64,000 bases of DNA, taken from positions 3,432 to 67,431 of the forward strand of contig CALRIT020000021.1 in NCBI GenBank assembly GCA_943361925.1, in the 5' to 3' direction. The notes beneath the pieces were generated by a model. That model saw nothing but the letters and a program-made list of their open reading frames with translations, was not told the DNA's origin and ran no database searches. Position numbers and translations under genes: made by a program. The stretch comes from CAISCU01 sp943361925. GTDB lineage: Bacteria > Bacteroidota > Bacteroidia > UKL13-3. Numbering within the stretch: position 1 is the stretch's first letter; every line of letters begins with the position of its first letter. This document shows, in pieces, positions 36,463 to 43,879 of this stretch.

Positions 36463-36514
36463 GGGTAGAAGCTCTTCAAACAATTATATTAATAATTCTG
36501 CTATAATAAAAACT
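36463..36514 (-). repeat. Accessory-region repeat, copy 1
   Basis: On the minus strand it begins AGTTTTTATT and ends TTCTACCC, and corresponds over about 50 bp with the copies at 38526-38577 and 42251-42300. It lies about 85 bp upstream of the DUF4145 start codon. Confidence 0.65.
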
Positions 36515-36590
36515 AAACGGGAAATTAATTAAAACCTAAAAAATGCTTCAATCAGCAGAAAAAGGAACTAATTATAAGAAAACAGTTTCC

Positions 36591-36743
36591 TCAAAAAACA
36601 ACTCCACATTCATTTTTTTTCCTCAGCGATTCTCTTAATATCTGTTTTAAAATTTTCTCGTTTTGTAATTGGCTTTCTTTGATAATAGCTTATAAATCAT
36701 CACAAGTTTGCATGAGTTCATCTAATTTTTGAAGGTTTGGCAT
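36591..36743 (-). pseudogene. Decayed small ORF, copy 1
   Basis: From ATG 36743 the minus strand reads MPNLQKLDELMQTCDDL, a TAA stop, then AIIKESQLQNEKILKQIL and RESLRKK to a TGA. One nonsense codon interrupts an otherwise helical, coiled-coil-like sequence. A further decayed copy is at 38674-38766. The parent family is not recognised. Confidence 0.55.
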
Positions 36744-36862
36744 CTACCCGAAGGTGGCAATTTCGGAGCACTTGACTGCCAACCAGCCAGAAAATTTGAT
36801 TTAGGCACAAACCTTGATTTAACAACTCAACGGTCACTATTGTACAGGAGATATTTTTTTAT

Positions 36863-37594
36863 CTACACATTTTTATGAAGTTCTATTTCTGGCATTTCGT
36901 CCCAAGTTTTTCCTTCCAAAAGTCGTCCATTTTTCTTTTTGTTCGTTCCGCCCCATTGTTTAAAAAAGAATGCTACGTCCGCGTCTAAACATTGTTTTTT
37001 TATGTCTGTAACCCATTCCTCTTTTATGGGTCTCGGCTTTCGACCACTTTCACCACCTACAATTACCCAGTCAATACCTGTTAAGTTCATATCTGGAATT
37101 GCCCCAATTAATGGTTCACAAGAAAGAAATTTCACTCTTGCTCCGATCTCACGAAGCAAATCAATTCTCTTAGTTACTTTGCTGTTCTCAACTGAAACGC
37201 CCATCCAAATATTGTGAGTCCAGTCTAACCAACCTTCGCTATCATAATATCTTAAAATGTCAGCTCTTTTTGTCAATACTTGAAATACATGTTGTGGATT
37301 ATCCTTCATTACTTTGAAAACCTTTCTAATGAAGTCAATCGGCACGTCTTTATGAAAAAGGTCACTCATTGAGTTTACAAACACTACTTTTGGCTTTTTC
37401 CAAGAGTATGGTGTTTGCAATTCGTTTTCGTGAATTGTTATTTCAAAATTATTTTTGTATTTCTCTACACCCATTGCTTGTAAACGCTTTGACATAACTT
37501 CTGCATAGCAGAATTTACAACCTGCTGAAATTTTGTCGCAACCCGTTGTAGGATTCCAAGTCATTTCAGTCCATTCTATGCTTGATTGTGCCAT
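36863..37594 (-). CDS. DUF5131 / phage Gp37-Gp68 family three-Cys protein
   Basis: A 243-aa protein of the DUF5131 family. The defining three-Cys motif is at residues 19, 26 and 29 (TGCDKISAGCKFCYAE), a CX6CX2C spacing that suggests an iron-sulphur or radical-SAM-like centre; the N-terminal SIEWTEMTWNPTTG and the later VIVGGESGRKPRP are family hallmarks. Its function is unproven. It starts 4 bp after the stop of the TcmP gene, its known partner family, so the two form an operon. Confidence 0.9.
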   Translation of the reverse strand: MAQSSIEWTEMTWNPTTGCDKISAGCKFCYAEVMSKRLQAMGVEKYKNNFEITIHENELQTPYSWKKPKVVFVNSMSDLFHKDVPIDFIRKVFKVMKDNPQHVFQVLTKRADILRYYDSEGWLDWTHNIWMGVSVENSKVTKRIDLLREIGARVKFLSCEPLIGAIPDMNLTGIDWVIVGGESGRKPRPIKEEWVTDIKKQCLDADVAFFFKQWGGTNKKKNGRLLEGKTWDEMPEIELHKNV

Positions 37595-37598
37595 AATA

Positions 37599-38453
37599 TT
37601 AATGTTTGTTATATTTAGTTATGATTTCGTTTGCAATTTTAATTGCTGTCTTGTTGTTTGAAGCCATAAAAAAGTGAAACATAACTGAATTTGATTTATT
37701 TTTTAAAATGTACGGTTCTGTTACAAATTTAAACAAACTTGCTAGTCTTTCTTTAAAGAGAACTGCTGATTTCTCTATTGCTTTGTCTTCTTTTGAAACA
37801 ATAGTCTCATCTCCAAACAAAGTGTAACTTATAGTTTGTTTATAGAAATAGTTTAGTATTTCATGTTTCTCCATTCCCAAAAATATCTCGAGTTTTGATA
37901 CCCAAGCATCTGAAATATTTGAGTCTTTTTTTAATAGTCTATTTACTCCCATACCTGTTGGTACTAAAATCCAAACATCAACGGAAAGTTTTTGCAAAGT
38001 TTGCAAAGAATTCCAATTTAATTGCATACCACATGGATCTATATAAGCTAAAACTTTGTAATTTTTTCCTTTTGATGTTGTCAAGAATTGACTCATAGAT
38101 TTTATCTTATCATTACAGTCTTCTTTTACTACGTGGACATTCTTGTTAGGGTAAAGCTTTTTTGTGTTTTCTTCTAGGTGATTGGCATTATGTTCATCTT
38201 TTTCAACAAAGTAAAATAAGTCAAAAGGCCTTGGTTCTTCAATTTCTAAAATTCTTTTAGCTGCACCTACAATAATTTTTTTAGTTTCGTCTTTTCCTTT
38301 AATTATAAAACCAGAACCAGCAAAGCCATCAAAATATAGTAATTTCCAATTATACTTGTCTGCATATATATTCATAATGTTTAAATATGCTTTTGCATAC
38401 TCAACAATTATTTCAATTTTATTTTCTGTCCAATCTCCGCCAAATTCATTCAT
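37599..38453 (-). CDS. tcmP: Three-Cys-motif partner protein TcmP
   Basis: A 284-aa protein of the TcmP family, defined by co-occurrence with three-Cys DUF5131 proteins. It has a Rossmann-like start with YFDGFAGSG (residues ~41-49), then FYFVEKDE and AYIDPCGMQLNW, which mirror the SAM-binding and D-P-x-x motifs of methyltransferases. The C-terminal half is helical. The biochemical role is unknown. It is the first gene of the pair with DUF5131. A repeated element lies about 75 bp upstream. Confidence 0.9.
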   Translation of the reverse strand: MNEFGGDWTENKIEIIVEYAKAYLNIMNIYADKYNWKLLYFDGFAGSGFIIKGKDETKKIIVGAAKRILEIEEPRPFDLFYFVEKDEHNANHLEENTKKLYPNKNVHVVKEDCNDKIKSMSQFLTTSKGKNYKVLAYIDPCGMQLNWNSLQTLQKLSVDVWILVPTGMGVNRLLKKDSNISDAWVSKLEIFLGMEKHEILNYFYKQTISYTLFGDETIVSKEDKAIEKSAVLFKERLASLFKFVTEPYILKNKSNSVMFHFFMASNNKTAIKIANEIITKYNKH

Positions 38454-38525
38454 AGTATCTTTTTTTTAAGATGATCGATAACTAGTTTTTTTCGCAACTC
38501 CACCCAATAAAAAAAACAGATTAAT

Positions 38526-38577
38526 GGGTAGAATAGCAGTAAACAAGTATATCAATAATTCCTCATAAATAAAAACT
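38526..38577 (-). repeat. Accessory-region repeat, copy 2
   Basis: Minus-strand sequence AATTATTGATATACTTGTTT followed by ACTGCTATTCTACCC. It is nearly identical in the core to the copy at 42251-42300 and more diverged from 36463-36514. It lies upstream of the TcmP operon. Confidence 0.7.
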
Positions 38578-38673
38578 ATAATTATAGGATATCAAAAATA
38601 AGTAAGGCATTTTTTCGAATCCAAAAGCAAATAACAATGCCTTAATACCATCAACAAGAAATTACTTTCTACT

Positions 38674-38766
38674 TCCTCAAAGCCTCCTTAAAAACCTGTT
38701 GCAAATTTTCTCATTTTGTACTTAACTTTCTTTGATACTAGATTATATTCATTAGAAGTTTGCATG
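38674..38766 (-). pseudogene. Decayed small ORF, copy 2
   Basis: Minus-strand stretch starting CATGCAAACTT and containing ATCAAAGAAAG, ACAAAA and GAGAAAATTT, which aligns base by base with the remnant at 36591-36743 but has lost the frame. It lies on the far side of the TcmP-DUF5131 pair. Confidence 0.5.
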
Positions 38767-38978
38767 AAATTAAGTTGAAAATACGAAGTTTCCTTAACAA
38801 AAAAACTAGCATAACAATTAGCTGCTATAAAGGAGCGCTTAAGTATAATAACTTTGATTCTTGTAAAATAAACTGCTACATTTTTATAAGTTTTGAAAAT
38901 AAGAGCACTAATTTTTAGATTTTTATGTAAAAAATTGTAGTATAAAACTTTTATATTTGAGAATAATAATTAAACATA

Positions 38979-39266
38979 ATGGAACAATACATAGGAACTA
39001 TTGTACAAATGGCATTTAACTGGGCACCTAATGGGTGGTTTGTTTGTGAAGGTCAAATTTTAACTATTGTAAATAATGAACCACTTTATGCAACAATAGG
39101 AAATACTTATGGTGGTGACAGTATACGTACATTTCAGCTTCCCGATTTAAGAAAAAAGAAATCGGATGGTAGTTACTATCTACAAGGCGAAACTATGGAG
39201 GATGGAACTCCTTTTATTCAGAGCTATATTTGTTATGAAGGAGTTTTTCCAACTAGGGCTCAATAG
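38979..39266 (+). CDS. Short phage tail-collar domain protein
   Basis: A 95-aa protein that is almost entirely a tail-collar (Collar/MdpB-type) domain: EQYIGTIVQMAFNWAPNGW, VCEGQ, then LYATIGNTYGGDSIRTFQLPDLR. Usual proteins of this kind are about 170 aa; this one ends with the ICYEGVFPTR motif seen at the C-terminus of complete members, so it is a short complete form rather than a fragment. No other phage structural gene is nearby. Role unknown; secretion-related or contractile-system use are possible. Confidence 0.85.
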   Translation: MEQYIGTIVQMAFNWAPNGWFVCEGQILTIVNNEPLYATIGNTYGGDSIRTFQLPDLRKKKSDGSYYLQGETMEDGTPFIQSYICYEGVFPTRAQ

Positions 39267-39477
39267 TATTTTTTGAGAGTGTTCATGTAGAACATAATTG
39301 GCTACAAATCTATTTTACTTTTGTTAAGCAAAATTGGCTTTATAAAAAATAAAAACAAGAGGAGTGGACTTAAATTTTGTTCATGGGTTTTATAGGTTGA
39401 AAATACTTTTTTGATTGGCTACAGTTTCGATTTTTATTTTGGTCTTGCTGAAAATCTTTCGTTACACTTATTAACAA

Positions 39478-40536
39478 TTATTCTTTTAATATTTTTATTC
39501 CTTTACCATTTTCAAATTGAATAAAATATATACCTGCATTTAAGTCAATAAGATTTATATATTGATTATTTGAAATTAAACCAGATTTTAATTGTATTCC
39601 ATTAATTGAGTAGATTGAATAGATTGTATTGTCATTTATATTGCTAATTCTTATTAAGTCAGAAGTTGGGTTTGGGTAATATTCAACTTTGTTTTCATTA
39701 TAAATGTTACTTTCATTCGTAAAAAGTGGAATACTAATCTTTGAAATTTTTTTTGCTTCAAATTGACTAAAATACAGGTCGTTATTTATAAATAATAAAT
39801 CTGTTGGAGAGTTTATGCCTGATGCCACTGTAAAAGGCAATGATGGAATGTCTAAAATATTAACTTTTGATATTTTGTTTTCATATAGACTTGCAGCATA
39901 CAATTCATTATTTTTAATTTGAATTCCTAATGGTTGAATAATACCGGTGGTAACTGTAATAGGAGTAGGGTTTGATGTTTTTAAATTTATTTTTGAAATT
40001 TTACTACCAGAAGTTTCCGAGACATACAAATAATTTTCATGTATAATTATACTTGTTGGGAAACCTAATCCAGAAACTACTTTTTGAGCTATTGGTGTAG
40101 TTAAAGAAATATCAATTTTTGAAATTTGTCCTGAGTAACTTTCAGAAAAATATAAAGTATTACCATCCAAGGCTAGTCCATTTGGTTTTTCAATTCCCTT
40201 TAGCACACTTATTAATGTAGGCGTATCACTAGAAATATCTATTTTGGAAATTTCATCTTTATAGAAATTGGCTATATATAAGAATTTCCCTACCAATAAA
40301 ATACTTCCTGCACCATCTAAGCCTGTTGTTAATACATCTGTTGATGAGATTTTAGTTTGTGAAATATCAATTTTTGTAATTTTATCATTTTGTTGTTCCA
40401 CCACATAAATAATGTTGCCACTTGAAAAAATCCTACTTGGTTTTCCGGAAAATTCAGTAAAAACATCAACTATTTGGCAATAAGAAATGTAATTGATAAA
40501 TAGCAATGGGATAAAAATCAAATATTTATTTTTCAT
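39478..40536 (-). CDS. Secreted beta-propeller with T9SS sorting domain
   Basis: A 352-aa protein with a signal peptide (ending ISYCQ), about six 40-residue repeats each containing a KISKIDIS-like strand and PNGLAL- or PTSIII-type turn (NHL/SMP-30-like propeller), and a C-terminal type IX sorting domain beginning YYPNPTSDLIRISN and ending GIKILKE. Expected to be secreted through the T9SS and retained on or released from the cell surface. Ligand unknown. Lone gene. Confidence 0.85.
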   Translation of the reverse strand: MKNKYLIFIPLLFINYISYCQIVDVFTEFSGKPSRIFSSGNIIYVVEQQNDKITKIDISQTKISSTDVLTTGLDGAGSILLVGKFLYIANFYKDEISKIDISSDTPTLISVLKGIEKPNGLALDGNTLYFSESYSGQISKIDISLTTPIAQKVVSGLGFPTSIIIHENYLYVSETSGSKISKINLKTSNPTPITVTTGIIQPLGIQIKNNELYAASLYENKISKVNILDIPSLPFTVASGINSPTDLLFINNDLYFSQFEAKKISKISIPLFTNESNIYNENKVEYYPNPTSDLIRISNINDNTIYSIYSINGIQLKSGLISNNQYINLIDLNAGIYFIQFENGKGIKILKE

Positions 40537-40662
40537 TATATAGTTCTTTTATACTTGCTGAAAAACTTTTTAAGTATTGATGAGTTTCTTTTTCTAAGCT
40601 CACAAAATTTTATTGCAATACCTAAATCTAACTGTATGCAAAATGTATTATTAGAGGACATT

Positions 40663-41262
40663 TTATTTTTTCATTAGCTTTTCAATTGCTTTAATAATAA
40701 GGTCTCGGTTTTTTGCTACTTTTATAAATGTGGGAAGTTTTTCAACCATTGTCGAATAGCTTGTGTCTTCTCGTTCTCGTAGTTTTGATGAAACATAATT
40801 ATTAATTTCATTTAGGTGTTTACGATTATAAGCCCATAATGTATTTCCTTTAATATCACATTGAAACCATAATGATAGTTTAAAGATAGGGTCTCTTGGA
40901 GATTCCTTATTATAGCTAATCTTATACTTGTCGTTGCGTGGTTTATATTTTTTAGTATCATTACAGTTTGGACAGCTTACCGTCATTTCTGTAAGTTTTT
41001 CTTTTCTATTTGGAAAGTTTTCTTCAAAAGATTTACCACAATTCAAACAATTTCTTTTTACTATAACATTGTATCTAATTAGGTCTTCTTCTTTTTCTAT
41101 TAGTTTGCAATTACTACAATGAAGTTTTGCATCACTTAAGATATATGGATTTTCAACAGTAACTTTTGCCTCTTGATTACACTTCGGACAAACAACGCAA
41201 AATTCTGTCATATAAGATTGCCTTGGAAGTGCTTGTCCTTTATATCTTTGGAGATCTGTCAT
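40663..41262 (-). CDS. Multi-zinc-ribbon hypothetical protein
   Basis: A 199-aa protein with four CxxC-type pairs in the first 110 residues: CPKC, CSNC, CLNC and CPNC, forming two zinc-ribbon-like modules. The C-terminal half is helical and charged, with LWFQCDIKGNTLWAYN, which resembles part of nucleic-acid-binding bacterial zinc-ribbon proteins. Function unknown. It lies in the accessory block between the T9SS propeller and the YcxB-like gene. Confidence 0.7.
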   Translation of the reverse strand: MTDLQRYKGQALPRQSYMTEFCVVCPKCNQEAKVTVENPYILSDAKLHCSNCKLIEKEEDLIRYNVIVKRNCLNCGKSFEENFPNRKEKLTEMTVSCPNCNDTKKYKPRNDKYKISYNKESPRDPIFKLSLWFQCDIKGNTLWAYNRKHLNEINNYVSSKLREREDTSYSTMVEKLPTFIKVAKNRDLIIKAIEKLMKK

Positions 41263-41400
41263 TGGTTTTCTTTTTAAAGCGGTTACTAGCTAGTTTAGTC
41301 TAACTAACTCCAATATGAAACCTATTCAATTTGATTGATTATATGTGCTAATATAGATATTTAGCAGACCTTATTTAACTTAAATGGTATAATTATTTTG

Positions 41401-42144
41401 TTAGATTTTCTTAATATTCAATGATTGAATAAAGTTTTGAAATTCTTTTAAATCAGGTTCTGAAAACATTTTTTTTTCTATCAAAGTTGCTATCTCTTTT
41501 CCTTGATAAAATAAAAAGAACTTTTTCGATTCTTTAAACTGATAGAACCGTGTCCATTTTTGCGTAGAATCTATAGAATCACCCTTAATTTGTATTGATT
41601 CATTAGTCAATATATAGTTTAATTTTTCGTGAAAAAGACTGTTTGAATTGTAGAGATTTTTAATTTTAACCAGGGTGAAAATAGAAGAAATTAAAAATAC
41701 TCCAATAAATATAAATGTTAAATATTTGAAACCAGACTGATCATTCATATTTTCTCCATACGAAATATAATTCATAGAGAACAAAAGCGTAATCCCAAAC
41801 GAAATTAAATAAATCGGATTTTTAAAACTTAATCCCAAAATCAGATTTCTGTAATCAATGTATTCAATTTTTCCACTCAAATTAATATTTAGTTCTTTAT
41901 CGTAGTTTATGGGTTCAATTACTTTGTTCTTTTTAACTTTATTTAACCCATTTCTTAATCCGAATATAAATACCAATAAAGACATGAAGTATGCAATAGA
42001 AGATGTTATAATTTCTTTAGTTGAAATTTTTTCCATAAAGCTATAATCCATAACTCCAGGAATAATCCCAATCAAACCGATTGCAAAAATCAATAACATG
42101 AATGAGCAGAAAATAATCAATATCCAACCGATAAATTTTTTCAT
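41401..42144 (-). CDS. YcxB-like membrane protein
   Basis: A 247-aa protein with four predicted helices: about residues 5-27, 45-64, 112-128 and 140-160. The C-terminal domain (LTNESIQIKGDSIDSTQKW, FYQGKEIATLIEKKMF) matches the YcxB-like pattern. Function unknown. A repeated element (42251-42300) lies about 105 bp upstream of the ATG. Confidence 0.72.
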   Translation of the reverse strand: MKKFIGWILIIFCSFMLLIFAIGLIGIIPGVMDYSFMEKISTKEIITSSIAYFMSLLVFIFGLRNGLNKVKKNKVIEPINYDKELNINLSGKIEYIDYRNLILGLSFKNPIYLISFGITLLFSMNYISYGENMNDQSGFKYLTFIFIGVFLISSIFTLVKIKNLYNSNSLFHEKLNYILTNESIQIKGDSIDSTQKWTRFYQFKESKKFFLFYQGKEIATLIEKKMFSEPDLKEFQNFIQSLNIKKI

Positions 42145-42507
42145 ATAATTTTATTTCTTTCTTTTAATTTTCTTGTTTGAAATAGTTTCACAATATTTCT
42201 CCCTATCAAATGTTTTACTTCATTCATATAAAAAATAAAATGCATCTTAGGGGTAAAAAAGTGGTAAACAAGTATATCAATAAATCCACATATTTAAAAT
42301 TGATGCAAAAAAAAATTAATTGATTTAATGTAGTTTCAATCACAACCCGATATAGTATTTTTTTTAATTTTATGTTGGTTTAAACTTCAAATCTATTTTG
42401 CTCCATAATTCGAATAAAAATCTGATTGTGTTTATTCCTCAATCATTTTAAGACTTTATTTGGTTTATTCTTGGTAAGAAAATCTATTTTTGTATATACC
42501 ATTAGCC
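42145..42507. other. Intergenic region, 363 bp, with repeated element
   Basis: Divergent promoter region. It contains the third copy of the accessory repeat (42251-42300) and, on the plus strand, a TATTTTTG box (42485-42492) 15 bp before the lipoprotein ATG. Confidence 0.6.
42251..42300 (-). repeat. Accessory-region repeat, copy 3
   Basis: Minus-strand TTATTGATATACTTGTTTAC is identical to copy 2, and the flanks are also similar (TACCC to one side, TGTGGA to the other). Upstream of the YcxB-like gene. Confidence 0.7.
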
Positions 42508-42963
42508 ATGAAAAACCTCATCATTTTATTACTTTCTGTTTTCATTATTTCAGCTTGCAAAAAGGACAATGAAATAGCGTTACAAACAGGTTTAGATGAC
42601 AACTGGAAATTAGATTCTACAGGTTATTCCTGGATAACAAATGCAGGTCATAATTATTGGCAAATCAATGGCAATCATGTGCAAGAATTACATGGAATTT
42701 TTCCTGTTGATTTAAATGGCCAAATGAAAATTGTGCCTGTTCAAAAAGGCATCATCAGCTTCAATCCTGATACAAGTTTTCTAAATCCAATTACTAAAAT
42801 TGTTCATTCAGGAAAAAACATTCGAATAGATTTTTATAGCAGCGATTCCATCTCAGCCGGACATACAAAAGGAGTTTATGAGTTAATCAAAGATTCATTA
42901 ATCATTCATACCTCATGTTGTTATAAAACTTTTAGGTATTCGAGGGTAAAAATACTTCCGTAG
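42508..42963 (+). CDS. Lipoprotein, unknown function
   Basis: A 151-aa protein with a lipoprotein signal peptide: MKNLIILLLSVFIISAC, lipobox ending at Cys17 followed by KKDN. The mature part is a small beta-rich domain reminiscent of lipocalin-like or META-like folds (LDDNWKLDSTGY, ITKIVHSGKNIRIDFY), but no family is certain. I use the ATG at 42508, not the upstream in-frame codon at 42490. Probably anchored in the outer membrane. Confidence 0.72.
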   Translation: MKNLIILLLSVFIISACKKDNEIALQTGLDDNWKLDSTGYSWITNAGHNYWQINGNHVQELHGIFPVDLNGQMKIVPVQKGIISFNPDTSFLNPITKIVHSGKNIRIDFYSSDSISAGHTKGVYELIKDSLIIHTSCCYKTFRYSRVKILP

Positions 42964-42984
42964 TAAACGTTCATCAAACCCCCA

Positions 42985-43068
42985 AAAACATAAAAGGCTG
43001 CCTAGGCAACCTTTTAAAATCTTTCACCTGGCTACGTTACTATTAAGCAAGAGGCTATGCCAGGCATC
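42985..43068 (-). ncRNA. Candidate small RNA (about 80 nt)
   Basis: A complete minus-strand unit: -33 TTG (43104-43102), 19-nt spacer, -7 TAGCTTTG (43082-43075), then a transcript that starts near 43068, folds CCTGGC (43065-43060) against GCCAGG (43032-43027), and ends in a strong hairpin AAAAGGTTGCC-TA-GGCAGCCTTTT with a T-rich tail. No ORF is present. I do not recognise the RNA family. It lies between two plus-strand genes and is independent of both. Confidence 0.6.
42992..43015. terminator. Terminator hairpin for the candidate RNA
   Basis: A near-perfect inverted repeat (AAAAGG-TGCC / GGCA-CCTTTT with one wobble or mismatch). The T-rich stretch TGTTTTT follows on the minus strand; on the plus strand it may also end the lipoprotein gene. 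Confidence 0.65.
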
Positions 43069-43074
43069 ATGTTA

Positions 43075-43104
43075 CAAAGCTAAAGATATTTCAGATATTT
43101 ACAA
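43075..43104 (-). promoter_or_regulatory. Promoter of the candidate small RNA
   Basis: TTG-N19-TAGCTTTG, an exact fit to the Bacteroidota promoter consensus in both boxes and spacing. Confidence 0.6.
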
Positions 43105-43116
43105 TAAATATTTTAA

Positions 43117-43824
43117 ATGAAATACGAGGAATTATGTCTTTATCTTTCCAATCCGCGCTTTGAGCGGTATTTTATTGCGTCTAATTTTAATGAAAAAAGG
43201 GCAATTTTAATATATAAGGAAAACCTAAAAGTGGCTCAATCTTTCTATCCTTTGATTAGTTTTTTCGAAGTAGTTTTAAGAAATAAATTGAATCATGAAC
43301 TTAGTAATTATTTTTCTGATTCCGAATGGATCATTAATCAGAAAACAAAAATGATGAGTGATTCATCTCTATCACATTTTGATAAAAAGAAACAAATATT
43401 TATAACAAATGACTTCCTGAAGAATTCGATAGAAAAATCAGAAAAGAGATTAAGACGATTAAAATTACCTGTGACATGTAATCATATTATTGCAGATACG
43501 TCATTTGGCTTTTGGACTGAATTATACGAAATTCAACATTATAAAATTTTAAAAGGTCGACCCATTAAAATATTCGAAAATTTGCCGGCAGGTATAGGAA
43601 GAAAAGAAGTTTCAGATAGATTAAATAAGATAAGAATACTTAGAAATAGAATTAGTCATAATGAACCACTTTGTTTTAAAAGTTCTAGTTTAGATTTCTC
43701 TGGAATTCAAACGAACTACCTAATTTTACAAGAATTATTACTTTGGTTAAACCCAGAATTGCTCAATTGGATTATGGATTTGAATCAAATTCATCAAGTA
43801 ATTTCAAAAGCAAAACAGATATAA
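43117..43824 (+). CDS. Abi-like HEPN protein
   Basis: A 235-aa protein resembling the Abi_2/AbiD-F family: an N-terminal YLSNPRFERYF helix, a long helical core, and the HEPN RNase signature R176-N-R-I-S-H181 (RX4H) within ILRNRISHNEPL. Members are abortive-infection proteins that cut RNA on phage infection. No antitoxin partner gene is adjacent; the candidate small RNA lies just upstream on the other strand. Function in this strain is inferred. Confidence 0.75.
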   Translation: MKYEELCLYLSNPRFERYFIASNFNEKRAILIYKENLKVAQSFYPLISFFEVVLRNKLNHELSNYFSDSEWIINQKTKMMSDSSLSHFDKKKQIFITNDFLKNSIEKSEKRLRRLKLPVTCNHIIADTSFGFWTELYEIQHYKILKGRPIKIFENLPAGIGRKEVSDRLNKIRILRNRISHNEPLCFKSSSLDFSGIQTNYLILQELLLWLNPELLNWIMDLNQIHQVISKAKQI

Positions 43825-43867
43825 ATTATGCGCATCTTTTTCCCATCTCCCTTTCCCTCATTTCCCT

Positions 43868-43875
43868 TACCTTTG
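43868..43875 (+). promoter_or_regulatory. -7 box (TACCTTTG) at the RNA methyltransferase gene
   Basis: An exact TAnnTTTG box that ends 4 nt before the ATG at 43880, suggesting leaderless or near-leaderless transcription. Confidence 0.5.
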
Positions 43876-43879
43876 CAGA

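Larger units (their letters stand above)
36380..36862. other. Intergenic region with repeated element and ORF remnant
   Basis: 483 bp between the DUF4145 gene and the DUF5131 gene. It holds a copy of the dispersed element (36463-36514) and a decayed minus-strand ORF (36591-36743). Nothing else is recognised. Confidence 0.65.
38454..38978. other. Intergenic region with repeated element, hairpin and ORF remnant
   Basis: 525 bp between the TcmP start and the collar-protein start (divergent). It holds the repeat copy at 38526-38577, a hairpin with 9-bp arms TAAGGCATT (38603-38611) and AATGCCTTA (38636-38644), and the decayed ORF copy at 38674-38766. A TATATTTG box at 38952-38959 may be the -7 element of the collar gene. 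Confidence 0.65.

Noticed and set aside
38454..41320. Similarity upstream of the TcmP and zinc-ribbon genes (GGAGTT, AACTAG, CTTTAAAAA)
   Set aside because: Short matches in AT-rich sequence, with gaps needed between them; not strong enough to call a shared element.
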